From assembly GCA_039908095.1 (NCBI GenBank), contig JAMOBJ010000005.1, positions 50,611 through 114,610 on the forward strand: a stretch of DNA of 64,000 nt, written 5' to 3'. The notes beneath the pieces were generated by a model that was given only the letters and a program-made list of their open reading frames with translations, was not told the DNA's origin and did no database searches. This DNA comes from Nitrospirae bacterium YQR-1 (GTDB lineage Bacteria > Nitrospirota > Thermodesulfovibrionia > Thermodesulfovibrionales > Magnetobacteriaceae). A program made the position numbers and the translations under genes. Shown in pieces: positions 52,367-62,192 of this stretch; positions within the stretch are counted from its first letter, which is position 1; every line of letters starts with the position of its first letter.

Positions 52367-54079
52367 CTACCTTATATAGGCTTCAGTGACGTATCTTCTC
52401 ATCATTCTGTGTGTGTTGAAGTAATAGGCGTTTTTGCCTATAGTGTTTTTCATAACGAAAATCCAGTTCTTTCTCGGACCGTAGTAGGTAGGAATCAGAA
52501 CGTGTTCGAGCTTGTAGTAGAGGTCTGCGGCGTCTATGTCATTCATTTTCTCATCGGGCTCAAGCTCTGTGGAGGGAGGCCCTATGGACCAGCCCGTATA
52601 TCCCTCTATGTGTCCCTCAATCCACCAGCCGTCTAAAACGCTGAAGTTTGGCACTCCGTTGTGTGTTGCTTTCATGCCGCTGGTGCCGGAGGCCTCAAGT
52701 GGCCGAAGGGGATTGTTAAGCCACACATCCACCCCTGCGGTTAACAACAGACCGAGGTCCATCTTGTAGTTTTTTGCAAAGCATATTTTTATTTTATCTT
52801 TGAGGTCACGCGCATAGTTAAATATGCTTTGAATCAGAAGTTTCCCTGCGTCATCCCTTGGATGAGCTTTACCGGCAAATATAAACTGAACCTTTCCGGC
52901 GGCTATCTTTATAAGTTTGTCTATGTCGCTAAAGAGCAGGTTTGCCCTCTTATATGTGGCAAACCTTCTTGCAAAACCAATTGTCAGAGTGTCATAGTCC
53001 ATACCGGCATTACAGTTCTTGTTAACATAGTCTATCAGTTCTTTTTTAGCCCCCATGTGTGCATTCCAGATTTCGTCATCAGGAATTGTCTCCACCCTGA
53101 CAAAAATCTCCGGTTCATTTGCCCAGCCGGGGAGATATTTGTCATAGACATTTTTAAAGTGTTCGCAGGTCCATGTGTAGGAGTGAACTCCGTTTGTGAT
53201 AGCATTAATCCTGTAACCTGGGAACATGCTTTGTGAGACTTCCCCGTGTTTTTTGGCCACGCCATTTACGAAATTACTCAGATTCAAAGCCAGCAAAGTC
53301 ATGTTTAAAATCTCATCCCCTGCAAGTGCTTTAAGAACTCTTTCAGGAAAATAATCCCCCATCACTTTATTATAAAGCTCATAGGTAAACCTGTCGTGGC
53401 CGGCCTCTACAGGAGTATGTGTGGTGAAGACACAGACATCCTTAACCTTTTCGAAATCCCAGATGAGTGACTCATCCCATACGCTCTCGATGTCTTTTTT
53501 GAATTCGTGCAAAAGCTCCAGTGTCAGAAACGATGCGTGCCCCTCATTCATATGGTATTTCTTAACGGTAAAGCCGAGTTCCCTGAGCATTCTGACACCG
53601 CCGATACCCAGTATTATCTCCTGCTTGATTCTGTATGATGTGTCCCCGCCGTAGAGACAATGAGTCAGCTCTCTGTCTTGAGGAGAGTTTTGCGGCATAT
53701 CCGTATCCAGGTACAACACGGGAACTGCACCACCCCTCAGACTTTCAACAAAATAAATCCATGCCTGTACATAGACATCGCGTCCCTCAATTCTCACAGT
53801 GACTTTCTCGGTGGTAAGAGTCATATATGTTGCCGGGTCCCATTGCACCGGGTTGCTTATCTGATAGCCGCTGTCATCAAAATCCTGAGTGAAATAACCC
53901 TTTCTGTGCATAAGGGTAACGGCAACCACAGGCAGCCTCAAATCAGCGGTGGATTTAATCGTATCGCCTGCTAATATGCCTAACCCACCGCTGTAGGTGG
54001 GTATGTCATCTTTGAGACCTATCTCCATAGTAAAATAGGCTATCTTTGGCTCTGTCGTGTATTTTTCCAATATGGACAT
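52367..54079 (-). CDS. glgP: Alpha-glucan (glycogen) phosphorylase, short form
   Basis: This enzyme of about 570 residues releases glucose-1-phosphate from glycogen or maltodextrin. It has YFTMEIGLKDDIPTYSGGLGILAGD near the N-terminus (motif YSGGLGILAGD), KYHMNEGHASFLTLELL, FVNGVAKKHGEVS, and the PLP-lysine region EASGTSGMKATHNGVPNFS. It lacks the long N-terminal regulatory region of animal and E. coli enzymes, as in the short bacterial/archaeal GT35 group. The ATG 54079 (MSILEKY) follows AGGAGG by 13 bases. The frame extends to 54181, but that part is AT-rich and unlike the family. Confidence 0.93.
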   Translation of the reverse strand: MSILEKYTTEPKIAYFTMEIGLKDDIPTYSGGLGILAGDTIKSTADLRLPVVAVTLMHRKGYFTQDFDDSGYQISNPVQWDPATYMTLTTEKVTVRIEGRDVYVQAWIYFVESLRGGAVPVLYLDTDMPQNSPQDRELTHCLYGGDTSYRIKQEIILGIGGVRMLRELGFTVKKYHMNEGHASFLTLELLHEFKKDIESVWDESLIWDFEKVKDVCVFTTHTPVEAGHDRFTYELYNKVMGDYFPERVLKALAGDEILNMTLLALNLSNFVNGVAKKHGEVSQSMFPGYRINAITNGVHSYTWTCEHFKNVYDKYLPGWANEPEIFVRVETIPDDEIWNAHMGAKKELIDYVNKNCNAGMDYDTLTIGFARRFATYKRANLLFSDIDKLIKIAAGKVQFIFAGKAHPRDDAGKLLIQSIFNYARDLKDKIKICFAKNYKMDLGLLLTAGVDVWLNNPLRPLEASGTSGMKATHNGVPNFSVLDGWWIEGHIEGYTGWSIGPPSTELEPDEKMNDIDAADLYYKLEHVLIPTYYGPRKNWIFVMKNTIGKNAYYFNTHRMMRRYVTEAYIR

Positions 54080-54230
54080 ACTGACTTTAAAACCTCCTTT
54101 TTTTATTAATCTATTCTTAAAGATTCTTACAGTTATATGGTTACAGAATGACAATATACAAAATTTCAAAGAAAAAAACAAGTGCTTTGCTAAAAAAGTA
54201 AAGTTTTTTGGAAAAAATAAATTTACCTAC

Positions 54231-54260
54231 TTTACACAAAGACAATGTATGCTTTATAAT
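54231..54260 (+). promoter_or_regulatory. Sigma70-type promoter of bamA
   Basis: TTTACA (54231-54236), 18 bases and a perfect TATAAT (54255-54260). The start site would be about 33 bases before the bamA ATG, which follows AAGGGAG. Confidence 0.68.
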
Positions 54261-54299
54261 GGCATGTCTGAGAATATTTAATATGGCAAGGGAGCAATT

Positions 54300-56540
54300 A
54301 TGAATAAAAGAGTAATAGTTATAACGTTGATGCTGATAATAGCATCGGCGGTGGGGGGTTATTGTGCGGAACCTCTCGTTGTATCCATAGACATAACCGG
54401 CCTGAGGAGAATCGAGGACGGCGCAGTGCGCAACAAACTGACCCAAAAAATCAATCAACCTCTTGCGAGGGAGAAGGTTTCCGAGGACATCCAGATTATA
54501 TACAGGATGGGGTATTTTGATGATGTCAATGTTGACATGGTTTTTTACGAGGGTGGCCTTAAGCTTATATATAAGCTTAAAGAAAAACCTACCATAATTA
54601 AGATTGTTTATGATGGAAATGAAAAATTTGATGATGATAAGCTTAAAGAAAAGGCAACCTTAAATGTAGGGACGCTTGCCGACTACTCTCTGATTGAGGA
54701 CAACACTGAAAAGCTGAAGGCATTCTACAACGAGGAGGGATACTACCTTTCAGAGATATATCCAGTAATAAGATATGAAAAGGAAGATGAGGTTACGGTA
54801 ACCTTCAGAATAAAGGAAAACCAGAAGATAAAAATCCGCAAGATAGAAATTGCAGGAAACAAGGACATTTCCGCTGGTAAGGTTAAAAAAGCCATTGATA
54901 CAGGGACGTGGAATATCTTTTCCTTTTTTACCGGCACCGGCTATCTGAAAAAAGATGTGCTTAATGAGGATATCCAAAAAATTAAGGACTTGTACCTTGA
55001 CAATGGTTATCTGGATATAAAAGTAAGCGAGCCCATGGTGCAGGTAAATGAAAAAGATCAGGCTATAACAATTGTTTTTGAGCTTTCGGAGGGGCAGCCG
55101 TATAAGGTAACCGGTATAACCCTCTCCGGGTACAAGACATATCCTGAGGATGTGCTGAAGGAGCGTATTAAATTAAAACCAGGCGATATGTTTAGTAAGG
55201 GTAAACTCTCAAAGGACATAAGTTCTGTGGCTTCCTACTACACCGAACGCGGATTTGCCACGGCAAATGTAACGCCGCAGTTTATGCCCAGGAAGGAAGA
55301 CCACACGGTCAGTATAGCGCTCAACATTGAGGAAGGCAAGGTTTACCATATCGGTAGGATTGAAATTTCAGGCAATACCAAAACCCGTGATAAAGTTATA
55401 AGGCGTGAGATAACTTTAGATGAGGGCGGCTTGTTTAACAGCGCAAAACTCAAAAGAAGTTATGAGAACATTAATAATCTTGATTTTTTTGAATCAGTGG
55501 AGTTTTCACCGAAACCGGAGCCTGACAGCGATGTGGCCAATATAGATGTAAAAGTAAAGGAGAAAATGACGGGCTTCATAAACATTGGCGGTGGTTACAG
55601 CTCTGTTGACAGGCTCATAGGTATCGTCTCCGTAACCCAGACAAACCTATTTGGCACAGGTAATTCAGCTAAGGTGAGTGCACAAATCGGAGGAAAGTCC
55701 TCTCTTTATGAGATAACTTATAAGAATCCGTGGTTTTTGGATAAACCATGGATTTTCACATCAAGCATATATAAAATGGACAGGGATTATTCACTATACA
55801 GCAGAAGGGCTGCCGGTATAACTTTTGGTTTGGGTAAGAGATTTGCTGAATACTATACTATAGGGGCAACCTATAAATTTGAAAAAGCCACCGTATTTGA
55901 TGTTAAAAATTCAGCGTCGAGATTAATAAAAGATCAGGACGGAAGTGCTACAACAGGCAGTTTGACACCCTCAATAAGCAGAGACACACGAGATAACCAT
56001 ATTGACCCTACCACCGGCTCAGTGAACTCCGCTTATGTAACAGGGGCGGGCTTGCTGGGTACAAACAGATTTTTTAAAGCCGGAGTGAATTCTTTATGGT
56101 TTTTTCCTTTCGTGGGGCAGACTACATTTTCGACAAGGTTTCGGTATGATTATGGAACAGGGTTATTCGGTAAAACACTGCCGGTTTATGAGCGCTTTTA
56201 TGTCGGTGGAATCAGCACAATAAGAGGTGTAGCATTTGGAGATGCAGGGCCAAAGGATGAGTATGGAGATTATATCGGAGGTACAAGCCAGATATTAAAT
56301 AACAATGAAATAATTTTTCCGTTACTTCCCGAGATTAAACTTAAAGGGGTGTATTTCGTTGACATTGGAACTGCTATGGACGGCTCTAAGACTTTAAGCG
56401 ACATGAAATACACAACCGGTCTGGGGATCAGGTGGATATCACCCTTTGGTCCTCTACGTGTGGAATATGGCTATAATCTCAGAAGAGAAGAGGGGGAGAG
56501 CACGGGCAGAGTGGAATTTGGTTTTGGTAGTTTCTTTTAG
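54300..56540 (+). CDS. bamA: Outer membrane protein assembly factor BamA
   Basis: This 746-residue protein inserts beta-barrel proteins into the outer membrane. It has a signal peptide (1-22, ends GGYCA), five POTRA domains (about 25-395; repeats of the type YDGNEKFDDDKLKEK, VTGITLSGYKTYPEDVLKER, IEISGNTKTRDKVIRREI), and a C-terminal 16-strand barrel (about 400-746) with GGISTIRGVAFGDAGP (the VRGF/Y-like lid motif) and a terminal phenylalanine. It heads a run with skp, lpxD, fabZ, lpxA and lpxI. Confidence 0.96.
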   Translation: MNKRVIVITLMLIIASAVGGYCAEPLVVSIDITGLRRIEDGAVRNKLTQKINQPLAREKVSEDIQIIYRMGYFDDVNVDMVFYEGGLKLIYKLKEKPTIIKIVYDGNEKFDDDKLKEKATLNVGTLADYSLIEDNTEKLKAFYNEEGYYLSEIYPVIRYEKEDEVTVTFRIKENQKIKIRKIEIAGNKDISAGKVKKAIDTGTWNIFSFFTGTGYLKKDVLNEDIQKIKDLYLDNGYLDIKVSEPMVQVNEKDQAITIVFELSEGQPYKVTGITLSGYKTYPEDVLKERIKLKPGDMFSKGKLSKDISSVASYYTERGFATANVTPQFMPRKEDHTVSIALNIEEGKVYHIGRIEISGNTKTRDKVIRREITLDEGGLFNSAKLKRSYENINNLDFFESVEFSPKPEPDSDVANIDVKVKEKMTGFINIGGGYSSVDRLIGIVSVTQTNLFGTGNSAKVSAQIGGKSSLYEITYKNPWFLDKPWIFTSSIYKMDRDYSLYSRRAAGITFGLGKRFAEYYTIGATYKFEKATVFDVKNSASRLIKDQDGSATTGSLTPSISRDTRDNHIDPTTGSVNSAYVTGAGLLGTNRFFKAGVNSLWFFPFVGQTTFSTRFRYDYGTGLFGKTLPVYERFYVGGISTIRGVAFGDAGPKDEYGDYIGGTSQILNNNEIIFPLLPEIKLKGVYFVDIGTAMDGSKTLSDMKYTTGLGIRWISPFGPLRVEYGYNLRREEGESTGRVEFGFGSFF

Positions 56541-56598
56541 TTAAAAAAGGTTTAACATTAAAACAGGCTTTAAACAAAACATACTTAGGAGGGTAGTG

Positions 56599-57114
56599 AT
56601 GAAGAGACTTTTGTTGTTGGTTTTAGTGTCAGTTTTTGTGGTTTTTACCGCGGGCAAAGTATTTGCTTCTGACTCTAAGATAGGGTTTGTAGATATTCAG
56701 AAGGTATTTACCGAGTCTGAACAAGGTAAAAAAGCAAAAGAGACACTGGATTCGTATGTAAAATCCCATCAGGTGAAAATAGATGAGAAGGAAAAAGCCA
56801 TCGAAAAAGCCAAAGAGGAACTTGAAAAAAAATCCAGCGTGTTGTCAGAGGACGCAAAGAAGAAGAAACAGGATGATCTTCAGTCTATGGTAAGGGAGTA
56901 CAAGAGATTAGCGTCAGAGGCTCAGGATGAGGTAAGAAAGCGTGAACAGGAAATAACCAAGGATATCTTTAAATCTGTAAAAGAGCTTGTATTGACAATA
57001 GGCAAAGAAGAAAAATATTCGGCAATTCTTGACAATTCTATGGTGATATACTCAGACAGCGCTGCAGATATTACCGATAAAATAATCAAAAAACTCAATG
57101 AAAAGAAAAAGTAA
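56599..57114 (+). CDS. skp: Periplasmic chaperone Skp/OmpH
   Basis: This 171-residue periplasmic chaperone holds unfolded outer-membrane proteins for BamA. It has a signal peptide (1-24, ends VFA), then SDSKIGFVDIQKVFTESEQG, the family start, and two long charged helices (tentacles) rich in Lys/Glu. The ATG 56599 sits 5 bases after TAGGAGGG; a GTG 3 bases upstream is too close. The position directly after bamA is the conserved arrangement. Confidence 0.93.
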   Translation: MKRLLLLVLVSVFVVFTAGKVFASDSKIGFVDIQKVFTESEQGKKAKETLDSYVKSHQVKIDEKEKAIEKAKEELEKKSSVLSEDAKKKKQDDLQSMVREYKRLASEAQDEVRKREQEITKDIFKSVKELVLTIGKEEKYSAILDNSMVIYSDSAADITDKIIKKLNEKKK

Positions 57115-57130
57115 CAAATATTTTATTTAG

Positions 57131-58150
57131 ATGAAATTAAAGGAAATAGTGCGTGTAACCGGTGGTTTTACAGCGGGTGATGCAGAGCTTGAAATAGATG
57201 GTGCAGCAGGTATAGATGAGGCTAAAGCAGGCTATATAACCTATATTAGCCGGAGTAATTATATAGAACGGCTCAGGGAGTCAGAGGCATCGGCGGTTCT
57301 TGTAAGGGAGGAAATACCGGGGCTGAATAAAACCCAGGTGATTGTAAAAAACCCCGCTGTAAGTTTTGCAAAGCTGCTGGAGTTTTTCTATATAACTGCA
57401 CATGAGTTTAAGGGTGTGATGGATGGAGCTTTTGTGGCATCTGATGTATTACTGGGGGGGCGGGTAACTATCTATCCTACCTCATATATCAGCAGTGGGG
57501 CGGCCATAGGAAACGGGACGGTTGTATATCCTGGTGTTTTCATAGGTGCGGGAAGCAAGATAGGTGACGACTGTCTGATTTATCCTAATGTAACAATACG
57601 TGAAAGAGTTACAGTAGGCAGCCGTGTGATAATCCATCCCGGGGTGGTAATCGGTTCGGATGGATTTGGGTATGAGCAGGATGGTGGCAAGCACGTGAAA
57701 GTGCCGCATGTCGGCACAGTAAAAATAGGGGACGATGTGGAAATAGGGGCTAATACAACAATAGACAGGGGCACAACCGGTGAGACGGTAATAGGGGCCG
57801 GCACAAAGATAGATAACCTTGTCCAGATTGCCCATAACGTAAAAATAGGAGCAAACTCAATAATAGTGGCACAGGTGGGGATAGGAGGTAGCACTGTTAT
57901 TGGAGATTATGTGATGTTGGGCGGGCAGGTGGGAGTGGCCGACCATGCGGAGATTTCATCCGGCACGATGATAGCCGCCCAGTCAGGGGTCAAGGGAAAA
58001 CTTTCCAAAGGCATGTACATGGGGTCTCCGTGTTTTTCTCATAGCCGGTATAAGAGAGCCCACATTATTTTTACAAAACTTCCTGAAGTTTATGAAAAAC
58101 TTCAGGAACTTGAGAGAAAGCTTAACAGCCTGTCAGGGGATGCCGCCTGA
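57131..58150 (+). CDS. lpxD: UDP-3-O-(3-hydroxyacyl)glucosamine N-acyltransferase
   Basis: This 339-residue trimeric acyltransferase is the third step of lipid A synthesis. The N-terminal uridine-binding domain (about 1-100) precedes a left-handed beta helix of hexapeptide repeats (about 105-290) with the catalytic histidine in [12 protein letters not shown] and [20 protein letters not shown], specific for LpxD. A C-terminal helix ([14 protein letters not shown]) follows. It begins 16 bp after skp. Confidence 0.96.
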   Translation: MKLKEIVRVTGGFTAGDAELEIDGAAGIDEAKAGYITYISRSNYIERLRESEASAVLVREEIPGLNKTQVIVKNPAVSFAKLLEFFYITAHEFKGVMDGAFVASDVLLGGRVTIYPTSYISSGAAIGNGTVVYPGVFIGAGSKIGDDCLIYPNVTIRERVTVGSRVIIHPGVVIGSDGFGYEQDGGKHVKVPHVGTVKIGDDVEIGANTTIDRGTTGETVIGAGTKIDNLVQIAHNVKIGANSIIVAQVGIGGSTVIGDYVMLGGQVGVADHAEISSGTMIAAQSGVKGKLSKGMYMGSPCFSHSRYKRAHIIFTKLPEVYEKLQELERKLNSLSGDAA

Positions 58151-58207
58151 GGGCGCATCAAAATTTAAAAGCATAAATCTCATTAAAACCTATCGGAGGG
58201 TGACAAC

Positions 58208-58639
58208 ATGATAGACATATCGGGAATACTTAAGACATTACCTCACAGGTATCCTTTTTTGATGGTTGACAGGGTGGATGAGATAGTGGTTAATGAAAGT
58301 GCCCGTGGTATAAAAAATGTTACGATAAACGAACCGTTTTTTCAGGGACATTTTCCGGATAATCCTGTGATGCCCGGAGTGCTTATAATAGAAGCACTGG
58401 CGCAGTTATCGGGCATTTTAGCTTTTCAATCCGGAGTAAAGGGAAACACCGTCTATTTTATGAGTATAGAGAAAGCCAAATTCAGAAAACCGGTAGTTCC
58501 TGGAAACACGCTGGTTCTGGAGGTAAAAGTAACACAAAAGAGGGGTACAGTGTGGCGGTTTATCGGCAAAGCTACGGTAGATGGCGGGGTTGTATCAGAG
58601 GCTGAATTTACTGCAATGGTCATAGAAAAGGAGTCATGA
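58208..58639 (+). CDS. fabZ: 3-hydroxyacyl-ACP dehydratase FabZ
   Basis: This 143-residue hot-dog enzyme dehydrates 3-hydroxyacyl-ACP in fatty acid elongation and competes with LpxA for substrate. It has LPHRYPFLMVDRV, then the catalytic His48 and Glu62 in FFQGHFPDNPVMPGVLIIEA. It overlaps lpxA by 4 bp. The pairing keeps membrane phospholipid and lipid A synthesis in balance. Confidence 0.97.
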   Translation: MIDISGILKTLPHRYPFLMVDRVDEIVVNESARGIKNVTINEPFFQGHFPDNPVMPGVLIIEALAQLSGILAFQSGVKGNTVYFMSIEKAKFRKPVVPGNTLVLEVKVTQKRGTVWRFIGKATVDGGVVSEAEFTAMVIEKES

Positions 58640-59421
58640 GCATGAAGCCTGATATTCATCCGAGTGCTTTAGTGGGAAAGGGGGCAAGGCTTGCTGAGGA
58701 TACAGTGGTTGGTGCTAACTGCATAATAGGGGATGATGTAACAGTTGGCGCCGGTACAAAACTGATGTCAAACATTGTTTTAGACGGGATAGTGGAGATA
58801 GGACAGAATTGCCGGATTTATCCTTACACATGCATAGGACTTCCTCCTCAGGATTTGAAATATGACGGCAGACCGACAAAAATCGTCATAGGCGATAACA
58901 ATATAATAAGGGAATACACCTCGATTCACAGAGCTTCAATCGGTGGAGACGGGGTTACTGTAATAGGAAACGGTAACTTTATAATGGCATACGTTCATAT
59001 AGCCCATGACTGTAAGCTGGGTAATTCAATAGTGATGGCCAATGCAGCAACGCTTGCAGGGCATGTGGTGGTGGAGGACTTTGCTGTATTTGGCGGGATA
59101 GTGGCTGTGCACCAGTTTACACGGATAGGGGCATATGCGATGGTAGGGGGTTTTAGTGGAATCGGGCAGGACATTCCCCCTTTTATGATGGCCTCGGGGC
59201 CGCGGGCACGGTTATATGGCCCTAATGTTATAGGACTGAAGCGGCATGGTTTTACAGATGAGAGGATTCAGGATTTAAAGAGAGCATATAAGATACTTTT
59301 CAGGGATAAACTCACACTAAAAGAGGCGCTGGAGAAAGTACAAATTGAATTAGGCCATAATGAGGATATTGTTATGTTGACAGAGTTTATTTCAAGAAAT
59401 AAGCGGGGGATTTGCAGGTAA
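58636..59421 (+). CDS. lpxA: UDP-N-acetylglucosamine acyltransferase
   Basis: This 261-residue enzyme is the first step of lipid A synthesis. A hexapeptide-repeat beta helix (about 4-190) carries the catalytic histidine in AYVHIAHDCKLGN, and VAVHQFTRIGAYAMVGGFSGIGQDIPPF is family-specific (motif GGFSGIGQDIPPF). A C-terminal helical domain (about 200-261) follows. The ATG overlaps the fabZ stop. The lpxC and lpxB genes are not in the window. Confidence 0.96.
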   Translation: MSMKPDIHPSALVGKGARLAEDTVVGANCIIGDDVTVGAGTKLMSNIVLDGIVEIGQNCRIYPYTCIGLPPQDLKYDGRPTKIVIGDNNIIREYTSIHRASIGGDGVTVIGNGNFIMAYVHIAHDCKLGNSIVMANAATLAGHVVVEDFAVFGGIVAVHQFTRIGAYAMVGGFSGIGQDIPPFMMASGPRARLYGPNVIGLKRHGFTDERIQDLKRAYKILFRDKLTLKEALEKVQIELGHNEDIVMLTEFISRNKRGICR

Positions 59422-59422
59422 A

Positions 59423-60232
59423 GTGGGGGCGAAGCTTTTAGGTTTAATAGCAGGCAAGGGGGACTTACCCAGGGCAATAGCCGAGGGGGCGCATCTAAAA
59501 GGGTATGAGGTGTTTGCTGTTGGCCTGCAGCCGCTTGTGGATGAGAGATTGGGTGATTATGTCGAGCATTTTAAACCTGTAAGTGTGGGTAAGCTTGGCA
59601 CAATAATAGATACGCTGAAAAAGTCAGGAGTAAAGGAGGCGGTAATGGGGGGCAAGGTGCCTAAATCGCTTCTTTATGAAGGCAAGATCAAACCTGACCT
59701 GAGAGCAGTGACATTTCTTGTGAAATTAAAAGACCGCAGTGATGATTCTATTCTGCTTGGGCTGGTGGCGGAGTTTGCTAAAGAGGGCATCACGATGCTT
59801 GATGTTACGGATTTTACATCGGAGCTTTTGACGCCAAAGGCGGTGGTGACCAAAAAGGGTCTTACTGATGCAGAGGTAAAAGATGTGGAATTTGGTTTTA
59901 CTATGGCAAAGGAGATTGGCAGACTGGATATAGGTCAAACGGTGGTGGTGAGAAACATGGCCGTCATGGCGGTTGAGGCGATAGAGGGCACAGATATGGC
60001 AATTACACGGGGTGGGACGCTTGCAGGCCCGGGGGCCGTCATAATAAAGGTAAGCAAACCGAATCAGGATAAAAGATTTGATTATCCGGCCTGCGGCCTC
60101 AACACGATAAATGCAATGATTGAGGTTAAAGCGCGTGTACTGGCTTTAGAGGCGGAGCACACCCTGATGATTCAAAGAGCTGCGATGGTTGAGGCCGCCA
60201 ATGCCGCCGGTATTTCAATAATAGGCATTTGA
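59423..60232 (+). CDS. lpxI: UDP-2,3-diacylglucosamine pyrophosphatase LpxI (DUF1009)
   Basis: This 269-residue enzyme hydrolyses UDP-2,3-diacylglucosamine to lipid X, replacing LpxH in lineages that lack it. The opening LLGLIAGKGDLPRAIAEGA, MGGKVPKS, VVVRNMAVMAVEAIEGTD and KPNQDKRFDYPACGLNTI are characteristic. The start is GTG 59423, one base after the lpxA stop, implying coupled translation. Finding LpxI next to LpxA fits lineages such as alphaproteobacteria, Nitrospirota and deltaproteobacteria-like groups. Confidence 0.93.
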   Translation: MGAKLLGLIAGKGDLPRAIAEGAHLKGYEVFAVGLQPLVDERLGDYVEHFKPVSVGKLGTIIDTLKKSGVKEAVMGGKVPKSLLYEGKIKPDLRAVTFLVKLKDRSDDSILLGLVAEFAKEGITMLDVTDFTSELLTPKAVVTKKGLTDAEVKDVEFGFTMAKEIGRLDIGQTVVVRNMAVMAVEAIEGTDMAITRGGTLAGPGAVIIKVSKPNQDKRFDYPACGLNTINAMIEVKARVLALEAEHTLMIQRAAMVEAANAAGISIIGI

Positions 60233-60337
60233 GTGGGCCCCCTTGTAATGAAGTAATATACCCCCCCACTATGTGCTTACATGGATTTGCCCGGTCAAGA
60301 CATGAACACGTTGTTTTTATATCTTTGCTGCTATTAG

Positions 60338-60354
60338 TACCAAGTTGCAGTCAG
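60338..60354 (+). repeat. Left-end fragment of the dispersed palindromic repeat
   Basis: TACCAAGTTGCAGTCAG matches the terminal inverted repeat and then diverges. It lies in the 216-bp gap after lpxI, which otherwise contains a C-rich stretch (60266-60275) and AT-rich DNA ahead of the next gene. Confidence 0.55.
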
Positions 60355-60448
60355 AAATAAACACAGCGACTGCCGATTGATTAGAGCGTCAACGTTTTTT
60401 CTTAAACAATTATGTTATTATAGAAAAACGAAAGATAAGGGATTTTAA

Positions 60449-61321
60449 ATGCCGCAGCATCACGACATTACATTAAAGAGCGTTATGAAAGGGTTGCCGC
60501 GAAGGTTCATGAAGATGTTGACAGGATTTGAAACGGCAAAATTTCTGGACGTTCAATTTCCACAAGTTAAATACAGACAACCCGATTTGCTGGTGGAGCT
60601 TCCTGATGAATCACTGTTTCATATGGAGATACAAGCACAAAATGACCAAAATATGGATTGCAGAGAGCTGGATTACCTGTGTGTGATATTCTGCGAATAT
60701 AGGAAACCTGTTACTCAATTGGTTTTGTACGTAGGTGAGGCGAAACTAAACATGAGAAACGAAATTAAAATTCCAGGCCTGCATTTCACCTATAAGATAA
60801 TTGACATACGGGATATTGATTGCACGGAACTGCTTGAAAGTAATGACCCAGGCGATAATATTTTAGCAATACTCTGCAAAACAGACAATGCTGATGAAAC
60901 CATAAAGGGAATTCTTGCAAAGTTATTAGAATTACCACCTGAGGACAGAGAAAGCTATGTTATGAAATTACTACAATTGTCAAGGCTAAGAGGTTTGACA
61001 AAATCCATAATAAGGGAGGTTAATAAAATGCCGGTAACTATTGACATAACTAAAGATGAACTTTATTTGGAAGGTGTAGAAAAGGGGTTACTTGAGGGCA
61101 AGCTTGAGGGCAAGCTTGAGGGCAAACTTGAGGGCAAGCTGGAGGGGTTGCTTGAGGCTGTAGAGTTAGGACTTGAACTCAAATTTGGTATTGGTGGACT
61201 TGAGCTAATGAATATGGTTAGAGCTCTAAGTACTGTGGATAAGCTGGAAGAGTTTAAAAATCTCATAAAAAAAGCCGGTTCGGTAGATGAGTTGAAGGAG
61301 TTTTTGGGTAAGAGTATATAA
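60449..61321 (+). CDS. Rpn-family / PD-(D/E)XK nuclease-like putative transposase protein
   Basis: This 290-residue protein has an N-terminal nuclease-like domain (about 1-130) with a D...ExQ signature: QPDLLVELPDES, then FHMEIQAQND, and YLCVIFCEYRKPVTQLVLYV. This fits the recombination-promoting nuclease (Rpn, former transposase_31) superfamily. A central helical part (PEDRESYVMKLLQLSRLRGL) leads to a run of EGKL tetrapeptide repeats (about 215-234) and a helical tail. Such proteins are often multicopy. This one is single in the window and intact. Whether it has any link to the palindromic repeats is unknown. Confidence 0.78.
   Translation: MPQHHDITLKSVMKGLPRRFMKMLTGFETAKFLDVQFPQVKYRQPDLLVELPDESLFHMEIQAQNDQNMDCRELDYLCVIFCEYRKPVTQLVLYVGEAKLNMRNEIKIPGLHFTYKIIDIRDIDCTELLESNDPGDNILAILCKTDNADETIKGILAKLLELPPEDRESYVMKLLQLSRLRGLTKSIIREVNKMPVTIDITKDELYLEGVEKGLLEGKLEGKLEGKLEGKLEGLLEAVELGLELKFGIGGLELMNMVRALSTVDKLEEFKNLIKKAGSVDELKEFLGKSI
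61091..61150 (+). repeat. 12-bp in-frame tandem repeat (LEGK units)
   Basis: Four copies of CTTGAGGGCAAG (third copy with A at the last position) followed by a degenerate fifth unit, CTGGAGGGGTTG. It encodes the LEGK repeat and is prone to length change by slippage. Confidence 0.9.
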
Positions 61322-61415
61322 AAACTCCATGAGCCTTACATCAACATCGTCCATGGTCATTATCCATAAATTACACCAGATTTATCGTTTTGTCAAAATA
61401 ATGCTATATTACAAT

Positions 61416-62192
61416 ATGGTGTTTGGTTGGCCGCAGAATCTGGTGGCAGTAGTGTTATATGCTGTCTCGTTTGAGGGCAAAAACATACGGAGGGCCCTTT
61501 CTTCAGAAAGCCGTCCGGTCTCCGGTAGTGTTTGTCATGGGAGCATAAACGGCGTAAAAGTGTTCTGCATTGAAACGCAGATGGGCAAAGTAAATGCTGC
61601 ATGTGAGACGTCTTTGGCCATAAAAACGTATGCGCCCAATGTTGTTATTTCTACAGGTATCGGAGGAGCTTACCCTGACTCCGGCCTCAATGTTGGTGAT
61701 GTGGCTGTTTCAACATGCGAGATATACGGCGATGAAGGAGTCTTGTTAAGAGACGGATTTTTAGATACATTCCAGATGGGCATTCCCTTGGTAAAAAAAG
61801 GTAAAAAACTTTTTTATAACACATTTGACATGAACAACCTCCTTACCCAAAAAACTTATGATGTAATTTCAAAAGGTCTGTCGGGAATCCACACGGCAAA
61901 GGGCAACTTTTTAACCGTTTCTTCCTGCACCGGTGACATCGAAAGGGCGCTTATGCTCAAAAACAAACATGCAGTAATCTGTGAAAACATGGAGGGAGCG
62001 GCAATTGCCCATGTTTGCACTAAGTACGATATCCCTGTTATAGAGGTCAGAGGTATCAGCAATATTGTCGCTGACAGAAATAAGGACAACTGGGATATAG
62101 CGACGGCTGTTAAAAACTTTTCAAAAGCTGTTATACTGATTCTGAAATCGCTAAATAACAATATATTAAAAAAAGGATGCCGGCGTGCCTAA
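61416..62192 (+). CDS. mqnB: Futalosine hydrolase (nucleoside phosphorylase superfamily)
   Basis: This protein of about 258 residues releases hypoxanthine from futalosine in the alternative menaquinone pathway. Nucleosidase features are VKVFCIETQMGKVNAACETSL, VVISTGIGGAYPDSGLNVGDV, CENMEGAAIAHVC, and the MqnB-type ending RGISNIVADRNKDNWDI. Other mqn genes are not in the window, so a related 5'-methylthioadenosine/SAH nucleosidase role is a weaker alternative. The frame opens at 61329. ATG 61416 is chosen because the residues before it look unlike the family, but no start has a clear ribosome-binding site (61401 is another candidate). It overlaps the Nudix gene by 8 bp. Confidence 0.82.
   Translation: MVFGWPQNLVAVVLYAVSFEGKNIRRALSSESRPVSGSVCHGSINGVKVFCIETQMGKVNAACETSLAIKTYAPNVVISTGIGGAYPDSGLNVGDVAVSTCEIYGDEGVLLRDGFLDTFQMGIPLVKKGKKLFYNTFDMNNLLTQKTYDVISKGLSGIHTAKGNFLTVSSCTGDIERALMLKNKHAVICENMEGAAIAHVCTKYDIPVIEVRGISNIVADRNKDNWDIATAVKNFSKAVILILKSLNNNILKKGCRRA

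Noticed and set aside
60449..61321. The Rpn-type protein as the transposase of the palindromic repeats
   Set aside because: Only a short left-end fragment lies near it and its family is not known to act on TA-bordered inverted repeats; no evidence links the two.
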